64,000 nt of DNA, taken from positions 930,001-994,000 of the forward strand of contig CAWBGI010000002.1 of assembly GCA_963788225.1 (NCBI GenBank), in the 5' to 3' direction. This DNA is from Sulfotelmatobacter sp963788225. Its GTDB lineage: Bacteria; Acidobacteriota; Terriglobia; Terriglobales; Acidobacteriaceae. This document shows, piece after piece, positions 43,320 through 51,245 of the stretch (within the stretch, counting starts at the first letter, position 1; every line of letters begins with the position of its first letter). Both the position numbers and the translations under genes were made by a program. The notes below the pieces were generated by a model. The model did not search any database, had not been told where the DNA came from, and saw nothing but the letters and a program-made list of their open reading frames with translations.

Positions 43320-44603
43320 GGTGACGTAACTTTGATTGTGTAAAAAGCGAGAGGGTGTAAGTTGGCTTTGGCCTAGCAAGCTAAAGCCTTTCCGAAAGGA
43401 GACCTACACCCATGGCGAAGATAATCCCAATCACGGAGCATTACCAACATTTTCTAGCGGAGATGAAAGAGAGTTTCTGGGGCGATGTGTACGGCGAGAC
43501 GAAACGGCTGTGGAAAGAGCGTTTGGAGGCGGATTCGCGGCGGGAGCGGGACCGGTATGCGGTGCGCGAAGTGTATCAGCGGCGGAGCAGCCGGCGGCAG
43601 CCCTATCGCAATGGCTACTACGAACGGGATTTCGTGACTCGGTTGGGGACGATCCGGCTGCGGGTGGCGCGCACCCGCGGGAAGAGTTTTCTGCCGCGTG
43701 GGCTAGAACCTTTTCAGCGGCGCGCCGAAGATGTGTCGATGCTGATTCGGGAGGCGTTTCTGCGCGGCCTCTCGACGCGGCAAGTGGGGCGGGTGGTGGC
43801 CACGGTGAGCGAAGAAGTGGTGAGCCCGCAGACGGTGTCGAAGCTGACGCGGGATCTGGACGAAGTGGTGCGCCAGTTCCATCAGGCGCGGTTGGAAGAC
43901 AACTACGCGTATCTGTTTTTGGACGGAGTGAGCTTGCGGGTGCGGCGTCCGGCGGGACGCAAGCGGGTGCAGATGCTGGTGGCCTACGGAGTGCGGCGCG
44001 ACGGCACCCGCCATCTGCTGGCGTTTTTGCGCAGCCAAGGCGAAAGCCAGGCGGACTGGGAAGGGCTGCTGCAGGATATGTATCGGCGCGGACTGGAGGG
44101 CAAGGCGCTGGGTCTGATCGTCACCGACGGCTGCGCCGGCCTGGCGGCGGCGATTCGCACGGTGTATCCGCGCGTGCGGCATCAGCGTTGCTGGGCGCAC
44201 AAGATGCGCAACATTTTGGAGAAAGTGAAGAAGGCCGATTTCGACGCGGTGAAGCAGGACGCACAAGCCATCTACCAAGCCGAAAGCCGCGCCCATGCCG
44301 AGGCCGCTTTTCGCGCCTTCCGCGCCCGCTGGCGGGGAAACTACGGTCCCATGGTGCGCCAACTGGAGCGCGATCTGCCGGAGCTGCTTTCGGTGTTCGC
44401 TTTCCCCGCGCACCTGCGTAAGAAGCTGCGCACCACTAACGTGATTGAACGCTGCTTCGTGGAAGTGCGCCGCCGCACCCGGCCCATGGTTTGTTTTGTG
44501 AATGTAGCTAGTGTTGACCGCATCCTCTACTCCATCTTCCAGAGATTCAACCTGGAATGGAAAACCCGCACCCTCAACCTATTTACACAGGCAGCTTGAC
44601 ATC
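43320..44603 (+). mobile_element. IS256-family insertion sequence
   Basis: About 1284 bp between 11-bp direct repeats. The ends are imperfect inverted repeats: TGTGTAAAAAG near 43339 on the left and the complement of TGTGTAAATAG near 44580-44590 on the right. One intact transposase is inside. The insertion lies between the OPT gene and a small zinc-ribbon gene and does not seem to break either. Confidence 0.85.
43412..44599 (+). CDS. IS256-family transposase
   Basis: A 395-residue Mutator-type DDE transposase. RNGYYERDFVTRLGTIRLRVARTRGKSFLP is the family's N-terminal block. The catalytic Asp residues lie in YLFLDGVSLRV and LIVTDGCAGL, with RCWAHKMRNIL after the second, and the Glu in TTNVIERCFVEVRRRTRPM. 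The frame is intact, with a strong AAAGGAG before the ATG, so the copy may be active. Confidence 0.95.
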   Translation: MAKIIPITEHYQHFLAEMKESFWGDVYGETKRLWKERLEADSRRERDRYAVREVYQRRSSRRQPYRNGYYERDFVTRLGTIRLRVARTRGKSFLPRGLEPFQRRAEDVSMLIREAFLRGLSTRQVGRVVATVSEEVVSPQTVSKLTRDLDEVVRQFHQARLEDNYAYLFLDGVSLRVRRPAGRKRVQMLVAYGVRRDGTRHLLAFLRSQGESQADWEGLLQDMYRRGLEGKALGLIVTDGCAGLAAAIRTVYPRVRHQRCWAHKMRNILEKVKKADFDAVKQDAQAIYQAESRAHAEAAFRAFRARWRGNYGPMVRQLERDLPELLSVFAFPAHLRKKLRTTNVIERCFVEVRRRTRPMVCFVNVASVDRILYSIFQRFNLEWKTRTLNLFTQAA

Positions 44604-44614
44604 ACCGGCGACGA
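44604..44614 (+). repeat. Right direct repeat flanking the IS256-type element
   Basis: ACCGGCGACGA, identical to 43309-43319. Confidence 0.75.
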
Positions 44615-44702
44615 TGTTCCGATTGGCTTGTGTCCCGGCTTGCGGTAAAATAACGCTAATCTGTTGCCGCCCCTTCGAAGTTCCGTCATTGTGAGGTGTA
44701 GC

Positions 44703-44972
44703 GTGGTAAGGAATTCCCTCGACCGACTCTGGTTCCAGCGGTACTTTGGATATCACTGCGACGATTGCGGTAGCGACACGGGCTTCCGCTCGCGGCGCCG
44801 GACGTTCTCCGAACGTTATTTTCTGCCGGTGTTTCTGCTGCAACCGGTGCGTTGCGCGGAATGCTTCCGGCGGGACTATCGTTGGCTGTTCGTGCCAGTG
44901 AGAGAGCGTGTTCCCGAGGCGGTCAAAAAAGTGGCGACTGCAGCGCCGCACGCTGAGCGTAACGTTGCCTAG
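44703..44972 (+). CDS. Small zinc-ribbon-like protein
   Basis: An 89-residue protein from GTG 44703, chosen because GAGG lies 6 nt upstream; an ATG at 44664 gives a longer, less natural N-terminus. CDDC (in YFGYHCDDCGSDTGFRSRRRT) and CAEC (in PVRCAECFRRDY) form a possible C-x2-C...C-x2-C metal site. The rest is basic and aromatic. No family or function was recognised. It lies between the IS256 element and comF, about 70 nt before the latter. Confidence 0.65.
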   Translation: MVRNSLDRLWFQRYFGYHCDDCGSDTGFRSRRRTFSERYFLPVFLLQPVRCAECFRRDYRWLFVPVRERVPEAVKKVATAAPHAERNVA

Positions 44973-45041
44973 CGGACCCGGCCGCAGTTATACTCTATTT
45001 CAGCAGGCAATCGCAGAGCCGCCCGCCTAAGCCAAAACTGT

Positions 45042-46052
45042 GTGGGCATCACGGAGGCCGTCTTCAGCAGTAGTGGGGACAGAATTCGGGCTAGCCAGGC
45101 CAATGCTGCAGTGGCAGGCCCTCCTATTGCTTCCGGCGGCACCCGAACCCAGAGCGGCCAAATCGAGATCAGCCGAAGCTGGGCCGAACGGGTTCGGACC
45201 AGTCCCATTGCCGAAAGCCTCTTCGCGGTTTTGTTTCCCTCGGATTGCCGTATCTGCGGCACACCGCTGACCCGGATCTCGCGTCTGCCGGTTTGTCAGG
45301 ATTGCCTCGATGCCATGCGCCCCATCACGGGCGGACTCTGCGCAACTTGCGGCGAGCGTTTGTTTTCGCCCTACGCAGTTGCCGGCGCTCTAAGCGAACC
45401 CCGATGCGGACTATGCCGCCGCATTGAACCGGCATTTGCGCGCGCCGTGGCCTACGGCAGCTATGAAAGCGGGCTGCGCGAACTGATTCATCTGCTGAAG
45501 TTTGGCGGCGTGCGCCCGGCGGCAAACGTTTTAGGACGCATGTTGGCAGAGGCGATCGCGACGCTTGCCCCCGAGTTCCCGGCTGAAGGTGTGGCCGTGG
45601 TTCCGGTGCCGTTGCATCGCACCAAGTTTCGCCAGCGCGGCTTCAATCAGGCAGAACTTATTGCGCGCGCCGCGATAAAAATCAGCCCCGCGCGGGAGCG
45701 TTTGCATTTCTGCGCGGGAGTTCTCGAAAGAACGCGCGAAACCGCATCGCAGATTGGACTCACCAGTCACCAGCGCCGGGAAAACTTGCGGGGTGCTTTC
45801 GCGGTGGCTCATCAGCGTAAACTGGTGAAGGGCCGCGAAGTGCTGGTGGTAGACGACGTTTACACCACGGGCGCAACCGTTTCGGAATGTGCCCGGGTTC
45901 TGCGCCGCGCCGGCGCAACCAGGGTTTGGGTCGCCACTGTGGCGCGCACTCTGAAGATCTCGGCGCAACACGCGGAGCTTGAACCACGCGCCGCCGAGCA
46001 AGTGGAAGACGCGTCAGAGCGCGCTCGAATGGCTAAAGCGGTAGGAATGTAG
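45042..46052 (+). CDS. ComF-family phosphoribosyltransferase-like protein
   Basis: A ComF-type double zinc finger plus phosphoribosyltransferase domain; relatives help DNA uptake. Zinc motifs are CRICGTPL, VCQDCLDAM, LCATCGERL and RCGLCRRIEP. The PRPP loop is VLVVDDVYTTGATVSECARVL. The listed GTG start gives 336 residues, and the first 60 are not family-like, so the real start may be later. The last codons (AVGM, stop) are encoded by the first unit of an 18-bp tandem repeat. Confidence 0.88.
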   Translation: MGITEAVFSSSGDRIRASQANAAVAGPPIASGGTRTQSGQIEISRSWAERVRTSPIAESLFAVLFPSDCRICGTPLTRISRLPVCQDCLDAMRPITGGLCATCGERLFSPYAVAGALSEPRCGLCRRIEPAFARAVAYGSYESGLRELIHLLKFGGVRPAANVLGRMLAEAIATLAPEFPAEGVAVVPVPLHRTKFRQRGFNQAELIARAAIKISPARERLHFCAGVLERTRETASQIGLTSHQRRENLRGAFAVAHQRKLVKGREVLVVDDVYTTGATVSECARVLRRAGATRVWVATVARTLKISAQHAELEPRAAEQVEDASERARMAKAVGM

Positions 46053-46109
46053 ATAGCGGTAGGAATGTAGATAGCGGTAGGAATGTAGATAGCGGTAGGA
46101 ATGTAGATA
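46038..46109 (+). repeat. Four perfect 18-bp tandem repeats at the comF/HNH junction
   Basis: Unit GCGGTAGGAATGTAGATA at 46038, 46056, 46074 and 46092. The first unit contains the comF stop codon, and the last ends one base before the HNH ATG. Each unit carries TAGGAATG, a Shine-Dalgarno-like and start-like pair followed by a stop. Confidence 0.95.
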
Positions 46110-46110
46110 T

Positions 46111-46719
46111 ATGTCAGGCAGGATCGAACCCGACGTAGGACCAACAGGCAGGCACGCGGCCGGCCTGTTTGCGGCGGCGGCCATGCATCGCGATAGCAAC
46201 GGCAACGCGCTGCACGCGCCGGTGCTCGTCCTGAATGCATCCTACGAACCCATCAACGTTTGCGCCGCCCGCCGCGCCCTGGTTCTTGTGCTCAAGGGCG
46301 TGGCCATGACGGAAGAGGAGAATGGACACTTCCTGCACGCGGCGCGCATTGCCGTGCGTGTGCCCTCGGTGATCCGGCTGCTCGAATACCGCCGCATCCC
46401 GCACCAGAGCCGTGCCTTGTCGCGGAAAAATATTCTGCTGCGTGATCGCAACACTTGCCAGTATTGCGCCACCGTGCTGCCGTCCGGCGAGCTGACGCTC
46501 GACCACGTCATCCCCCGCTCCCGCGGAGGCTCCTCCACCTGGGAGAACCTCGTAGCCTGCTGTCATCCCTGCAATCGCCGCAAGGGCAACCAGTTTCCCG
46601 CCGAAGCCAGCATGAAACTGATGCGCGAGCCCCGCGCCTTCAACCTCCACACCAGCCGCCACATCATGCGCCTGATGGGCCGGTCTGACGATAAGTGGAG
46701 GAAGTATCTGTTCTACTGA
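46111..46719 (+). CDS. HNH endonuclease domain protein
   Basis: A 202-residue protein with a zinc-containing HNH nuclease fold. CQYC (C116, C119), LDHVIPRSRGG (D131, H132), N146 and CHPCNRRKGN (C151, C154) are the signature. The N-terminal APVLVLNASYEPINVCAARRALVLVLKG block is shared with the widespread HNH proteins of Acidobacteriota and actinobacteria. The true start may be ATG 46183 (MHRDSNGNALHAP). Its role, repair or defence, is not known. Confidence 0.88.
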   Translation: MSGRIEPDVGPTGRHAAGLFAAAAMHRDSNGNALHAPVLVLNASYEPINVCAARRALVLVLKGVAMTEEENGHFLHAARIAVRVPSVIRLLEYRRIPHQSRALSRKNILLRDRNTCQYCATVLPSGELTLDHVIPRSRGGSSTWENLVACCHPCNRRKGNQFPAEASMKLMREPRAFNLHTSRHIMRLMGRSDDKWRKYLFY

Positions 46720-46720
46720 G

Positions 46721-46870
46721 CAGTCAGCCATCAGCCATCAGCCTTCAGCTAAAGCAACATTCAACTGGATTACGATGCACATTGAATGCACGCCTGCAAT
46801 GTCATCCCGAACGAAGCGAGGGATCTTGGTGTTGACGTTCCTGAAGGCTGACGGCTGAAGGCTGACGGCT
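46721..46870. repeat. Period-7 inverted micro-repeat arms after the HNH gene
   Basis: Left arm: CAGTCAGCCATCAGCCATCA and GCCTTCAGC. The right arm GGCTGACGGCTGAAGGCTGA is the complement. In the loop, GTCATCCCGAACGAAGCGAG and GGATCTTG (46801-46828) are the inverse of the AGATCCTTCG...GGATGACA dispersed repeat. Confidence 0.8.
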
Positions 46871-47727
46871 TATTTCTGCGGCGCGTCCGGCTTCTTCTGA
46901 TCCTTCTGATCCGCCTTCGGAATCTCCTGCCCCTGATACAAAATCTTCACGCTCGAACCAAACCGCTTGTAGTCCTCATACTTCACGACCTCGCGGATGT
47001 GAATGTCGTTGAGGTTGAAGTGCAGCGTATCGTCGGCGCGCGTGTAGGTCGGGAACCAGTATTTGCCGTCGATCTGCTCCCGCCAGGTCGTGAATTTGGG
47101 GTAGAGATGTTCTTCCTTGCCCTTCTTCTTGGTATCGCGAATTTCCGGCACCGCCTGGCCGTAGGTTTTTACGATCTGCAAATCCCTGCTATCCACCCAG
47201 ATCCGCCCCTGGAAATAACGCTTCTTGCCGACAATCTGCTTGGGAGCGATGTCGAACACATAGCAGTGCAACTCATCTTCCTGCTGCTGTCCCACGTACA
47301 GGATGTTGTATTCCGGAATCTCATCGCTCGTAAGGACAAAGGGCAAGCGGTTGCGAAAATCCTGCACGTCGCCTTCGTCGAGTGAAAGCCCACCCGCCTC
47401 CAACGTTGACTGCGGCGCGAACACCACGTTTTCCAAGCGGTGGCCCTTGTCATCGAACAGCACATCGAAGGCCTCGCGGTATTCGCCGGTAACGGTGTTG
47501 CCATCCAGCGTCATCACGTGAATATCTTGCCGGTAGGTATACTGATCGCGCGCCTCTTTGAATTCTTTTTCCTTCGCTGCGAAGCGCTGGATGATTTGCT
47601 CGGGAGGAATGCCGTTAGGCGGAGTGCTCTCGAGCGGGCCCTCCTGCGCGGCGGCAGGCAGAGCGGTCAGCGCACCCGCCAGTAGGAAGAGTGCGAGGAT
47701 CAGAGAACTGCGGGAAGCCAGTTGCAT
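46870..47727 (-). CDS. Secreted outer-membrane lipoprotein-sorting-like protein
   Basis: A 285-residue exported protein. MQLASRSSLILALFLLAGALTALPAAAQ is a clear signal peptide with cleavage after AAA-Q. The mature part contains beta-strand-rich repeats such as YRQDIHVMTLDGNTVTGEYREAFDV and GRIWVDSRDLQIVKTYGQAVPE, resembling the LolA/LppX-like fold (outer-membrane lipoprotein-sorting type) often annotated in Acidobacteriota. The Lys/Asp-rich C-terminus is probably disordered. The gene is divergent from the S9 peptidase. Confidence 0.75.
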   Translation of the reverse strand: MQLASRSSLILALFLLAGALTALPAAAQEGPLESTPPNGIPPEQIIQRFAAKEKEFKEARDQYTYRQDIHVMTLDGNTVTGEYREAFDVLFDDKGHRLENVVFAPQSTLEAGGLSLDEGDVQDFRNRLPFVLTSDEIPEYNILYVGQQQEDELHCYVFDIAPKQIVGKKRYFQGRIWVDSRDLQIVKTYGQAVPEIRDTKKKGKEEHLYPKFTTWREQIDGKYWFPTYTRADDTLHFNLNDIHIREVVKYEDYKRFGSSVKILYQGQEIPKADQKDQKKPDAPQK

Positions 47728-47877
47728 ACCTCTATTTTACTGGATTTGCAGATCGCCTGGCGGCGAACCGCGGCGGCCTCCCCCGACCCCTCTCCGCTCA
47801 GTGAGGCCGGGGGCGGACGCTCGCAGTTCTGCCGCCCATTTGGATGCCATATCGATGAAGAGGTTGTCGCGAAGAAA

Positions 47878-47902
47878 GTAGCGCCGGCGTCCCGCCGGCT
47901 GT
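47878..47902 (-). repeat. GCTACGA-type hairpin element, partial inverted copy
   Basis: On the minus strand ACAGCCGGCG, GGA, CGCCGGCGCTAC: a 7-bp stem with loop GGA, equal to the second hairpin of the copies at 1580 and 47990 with paired base changes. Confidence 0.7.
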
Positions 47903-47989
47903 CTCGAGCGCAACTTGTGCTCGGCCCGGCAAGCTCCGATTAAGCGAAAGGTCAACCATATTGCCAGCCGGTTCAACGCTATCAACGCA

Positions 47990-48037
47990 GCGGGCGGGAC
48001 GCCCGCTGGACAGCCGCCGGGGACGGCGGCGCTACGA
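47990..48037 (+). repeat. GC-rich two-hairpin element ending in GCTACGA (copy 2)
   Basis: GCGGGCG, loop GGA, CGCCCGC, then TGGACA and a second hairpin GCCGCC/GGCGGC, ending GCGCTACGA. Homologous to 1580-1626; the 15-bp tandem repeats grow out of its GCTACGA end. Confidence 0.8.
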
Positions 48038-48160
48038 ACGCCGGCCCTACGAACGCCGGCCCTACGAACGGCACAGCTACGCAAACCTGCTAAACTTCTC
48101 CGTTTGCCGCAAAGACGTAGCAAGCTACGTCTCTACGAATTGGTTTCGAGGAGGTCCCCC

Positions 48161-50484
48161 ATGCGCCGTTTCTTTTTTGCTTTTCTAGCCATCATCACTT
48201 TCGCATTTCCCGCCTTCGCCCAGGCCAAGCATCCTTTCACCTTCGAAGACATGATGAAGCTCAAACGCGTCGGCGATCCGCAGGTTTCGCCCGACGGCAA
48301 GTGGGTGATCTTCAGCGTGGTCGATGTGAATCTCGACGCCAACACCAAGACCCCGCACATCTGGATCGTGCCCACGGCTGGCGGCCAGGAGCGGGAGATC
48401 ATCGCCGATCAGGACGCCGACCGTCCGCGCTGGGCGCCAGATGGGAAGCGGTTCGCGTTTATCTCGACGAAAGAAGGTGGCTCGCAAGTCTGGATCGCGG
48501 AGTTCAGCGGCACGGTGGGTGCCGTGACTGCTGCGTGGAAGCTGACGTCGAATGAAACTGAGGCAGGCGGTGAACTGTGGTCGCCAGATGGCAAGAATAT
48601 TTTGTTTACATCGGACGTTTATCCCCAATGTGACAGCGACGATCCACGACGTGAAATGGATTGCAATGCGCGGAGTTTAAGGGCTGCCGAAGAGTCGAAG
48701 GTCAAAGCCCAAGTCTTCACCCACCTTCTCTATCGGCACTGGAGCGCGTACAAGGAAGGCAAGCGAACGCATATCCTCATAGTCCCGGCGCCTGTACTTC
48801 TTGTGGGACAGGCCGGGACCCCCGCTGGGCCAGCTCGAAGGGGGACCCAGCGCGAGGCATGGTCATGACCGCCCGCGATCTCACCCCCGGCGACTACGAC
48901 TCTCCCGTCTTTTCTCTCGGCGGGCAGGATGACTATGCCTTCTCGCCCGACGGGCAGGAGATTTGCTACACCTCGAATCACGACAAGAACCCGGCCGCTT
49001 CCACCAACAACGATCTCTGGATCGTCCCGGTCAATGCAGGCACAGGCACGGACCATGTGGGGACGGGCGCCTCGCCCGTCCAGGTTTTGGCACAGACCAG
49101 GAACATCACCGCCGACAATCCCGCCAGCGACTCGACGCCGCTCTATTCCCCCGATGGCCGCTACATCGCCTACCGTGCCCAGCAGCGTCCGGGATACGAG
49201 AGCGACCGCTTCCGGCTGATGCTGTACGACCGCAAGACGGGAAAGGTCACTAATCTAACCGAAAACTTCGATAGCTGGGTCGGGTCGTTCGACTGGATAG
49301 GCAGACACGACATCGTCTTCTCCGCCGACAATGAGGGCATGTCCCCCCTGTACATGATTACGCCAGAAATATGCCTCGAACGCTGCCATCCGATCAAAGT
49401 TCTCAATGGATACAACGGAGACATCTCTGTCACTGAGAACACTCTCGCCGATAGATCAACCAGCATCTCAGCCACTGTAGTCGTCAGCAGAATGTCGCTG
49501 CGAGCGCCGTCAGGGATCTTTGTGCTTGAGCATTCTGACTGCGCTGTTGGTCTTGACAAGATCAAAGCGGCGCTTCTCGGAGAGTCCAAGGACCCGTTGC
49601 CCGGGTGTGGGATAGCGAACATCCGGCAACTCACGCACCTCAACGATGTCGTCCTCTCCCATGTAGATATGTCCGCGCTGGAGTCCTTCTGGTTCACCGG
49701 GGCGCACGGCGACAAAGTCGAAGGCTTCCTGGTCAAGCCGCCGAACTTCGACCCCAGCAAGAAATATCCCGTGAAATTCCTCATCCACGGCGGGCCGCAG
49801 GGCGCCTGGGGAGACGACTGGAGCTACCGCTGGAATCCCGAACTGTTCGCGTCCCCGACTTCTGCGACGCCTAGCGGCTACGTGGTCATCATGATCAACT
49901 TCCACGGCTCGACCGGCTACGGACAGAAGTTCATCGACGCCATCAACGGCGACTGGGGCGGCGCTCCGTTTGAAGACCTGATGAAAGGCCTCGACTACGC
50001 CGAGAAGACTTACCCTTTCATCGATAAAGACCGCGAATGCGCGCTGGGCGCGAGCTACGGCGGATACATGATCAGCTGGGTGCTCGGCCACACCGACCGC
50101 TTCAAGTGCCTGGTGTCGCACGACGGCATGTTCAACGCCGAATCCGCCTGGGGCACCACCGAAGAACTCTGGTTCAACGACTGGGAGTTCAAAGGCACTC
50201 CCTACGATAACCGCGAGATGTATAGAAAATGGTCGCCGCACGAATACGCGAAAAATTTCAAAACGCCCACGCTGGTGATTCACGGCCAGAAGGATTACCG
50301 GCTCGATGTGTCGCAGGGATTCGATCTGTTCACCACGCTGCAAATGGAAAACGTGCCGTCAAAGATGCTGTATTTTCCCGACGAAGGCCATTGGGTACTG
50401 AAGCCGCAGAACAGCAAGCTGTGGTATGAAACGGTGAACGCCTGGGTGGATCAGTGGACGAAAGATCAGGGGACGAAGAAGTGA
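48161..50484 (+). pseudogene. S9-family prolyl oligopeptidase-like peptidase, frameshifted
   Basis: One exported serine peptidase split over two frames. Part 1 (48161-48868) has a signal peptide (RRFFFAFLAIITFAFPAFAQ) and beta-propeller blades such as PQVSPDGKWVIFSVVDV, then runs through foreign-looking sequence to a TGA. Part 2, in the frame of 48859-50484, resumes at ARDLTPGDYDSPVF and completes the propeller and the alpha/beta-hydrolase domain. Ser is in GASYGGYM, Asp in GQKDYRLDV, His in DEGHWVL. The break lies in about 48791-48868, where 60-70 nt seem inserted. A second hairpin insertion at 49061-49081 keeps the frame. A sequencing error is possible. Confidence 0.85.
49061..49081 (+). 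repeat. 9-bp-stem hairpin repeat inside the S9 gene (in frame)
   Basis: GGACGGGCG, loop CCT, CGCCCGTCC. The same structure with a paired G/C change occurs at 50531-50551. It adds a GTGASPV-like peptide to the propeller. Confidence 0.85.
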
Positions 50485-50530
50485 GCGGGCTTCGGGCTTT
50501 GGCTGCCGGGCTTTGGCAAGGTCAATGTAG

Positions 50531-50551
50531 GGACGGCCGCCTCGGCCGTCC
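50531..50551 (+). repeat. 9-bp-stem hairpin repeat downstream of the S9 gene
   Basis: GGACGGCCG, loop CCT, CGGCCGTCC, preceded by GTAG as the other copy is preceded by GTGG. It lies 47 nt after the stop. Confidence 0.85.
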
Positions 50552-50577
50552 ATCCGAGCGGAGCGAGGACCCAGACC

Positions 50578-51111
50578 ATGCCTATTCGTAAATCGACGAA
50601 CCGCAACGCGCCGAAGCCGCTGGCCGACACGCAGGCTGACGCCGAACAGCAACTCAATTCCTTCCTTGCGAAATACGATCCCGAGGTCTCCGCCTTCGCC
50701 CGCCGCGCGCTCGCGAAAATGCGCAAGCTCGTCCCCGGCGCTATCGAGATGGTCTACGACAACTACAACTGGCTGGTCATCGGCTTCAGCCCCACGGAGC
50801 GGCCCTCAGAGGCGATCTTCTCTCTAGTGCTGCCTCCCGGCCGCGTGACGCTGTGCTTTCTGCAAGGCGCAGGCTTGCCCGATCCAGCCAAGCGCCTCCA
50901 GGGCAGCGGCAACATGGTACGCAACATCCGGCTGTATGAAATGGGCGAACCCGACGAACATGTGCTTGACGATCCAGAAGTGCTCACCCTGATCAACGTG
51001 GCCCTCAACCGCGCAAAGGTATCGATGCCCGCCCGCGGCCGCCGCAAAATCGTCATCCGGGCAGTCGCCGCAAAGCAAAAGCCGCGCCGACGGGCTGGCC
51101 ACGAAGAGTAG
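50578..51111 (+). CDS. DUF1801-type protein
   Basis: A 177-residue protein of the DUF1801 (YdhG-like) group. FLAKYDPEVSAFARRALAKMRKLVPGAIEMVYDNYNWLVIGF is the core, and PSEAIFSLVLPPGRVTLCFLQGAGLPDP completes the sheet. The Lys/Arg-rich tail is basic. The fold belongs to the YjbR/CyaY-like class and no biochemical role is established. It follows the S9 gene after 94 nt, with the hairpin repeat between. Confidence 0.85.
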   Translation: MPIRKSTNRNAPKPLADTQADAEQQLNSFLAKYDPEVSAFARRALAKMRKLVPGAIEMVYDNYNWLVIGFSPTERPSEAIFSLVLPPGRVTLCFLQGAGLPDPAKRLQGSGNMVRNIRLYEMGEPDEHVLDDPEVLTLINVALNRAKVSMPARGRRKIVIRAVAAKQKPRRRAGHEE

Positions 51112-51245
51112 CTCCATCGCGCGCCCAAATATCTTGTCATTCCGACCGAAGGGAGGGATCTGCTGTCTGCCCGAGCCGGCAGAATAGAAGGTTCCTAGCC
51201 TCGCTTCGCGAAGACTCGCAATGACATGAGGCTGCTATTCCACGG
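51112..51245. repeat. Dispersed-repeat remnants between convergent genes
   Basis: TTGTCATTCCGACCGAAGGG and AGGGATCTGCT (51135-51163) match, in inverse, the AGATCCTTCG...GGATGACA family. TCGCTTCGCGAAGACTCGCA and ATGACATG follow at 51202-51228. No terminator was identified. Confidence 0.5.

Larger units (their letters stand above)
47728..48160. other. Divergent intergenic region rich in short hairpin repeats
   Basis: No gene is seen in this 433-nt gap between divergently transcribed exported-protein genes, so both promoters should lie here. It contains an inverted partial copy of the GCTACGA element (47878-47902), a full copy (47990-48037), and three 15-bp tandem copies of CTACGAACGCCGGCC starting at 48032. 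GAGGAGG at 48148-48154 is the ribosome binding site of the S9 gene. Confidence 0.7.

Noticed and set aside
46014..46205. Tetrad of short coding repeats as a surface-protein repeat
   Set aside because: Both long plus-strand genes end or begin at the array, and no frame through it is protein-like.
45860..46240. Minus-strand frame with repeated IYIPTA peptide
   Set aside because: It is only the translation of the 18-bp tandem repeat between comF and the HNH gene.
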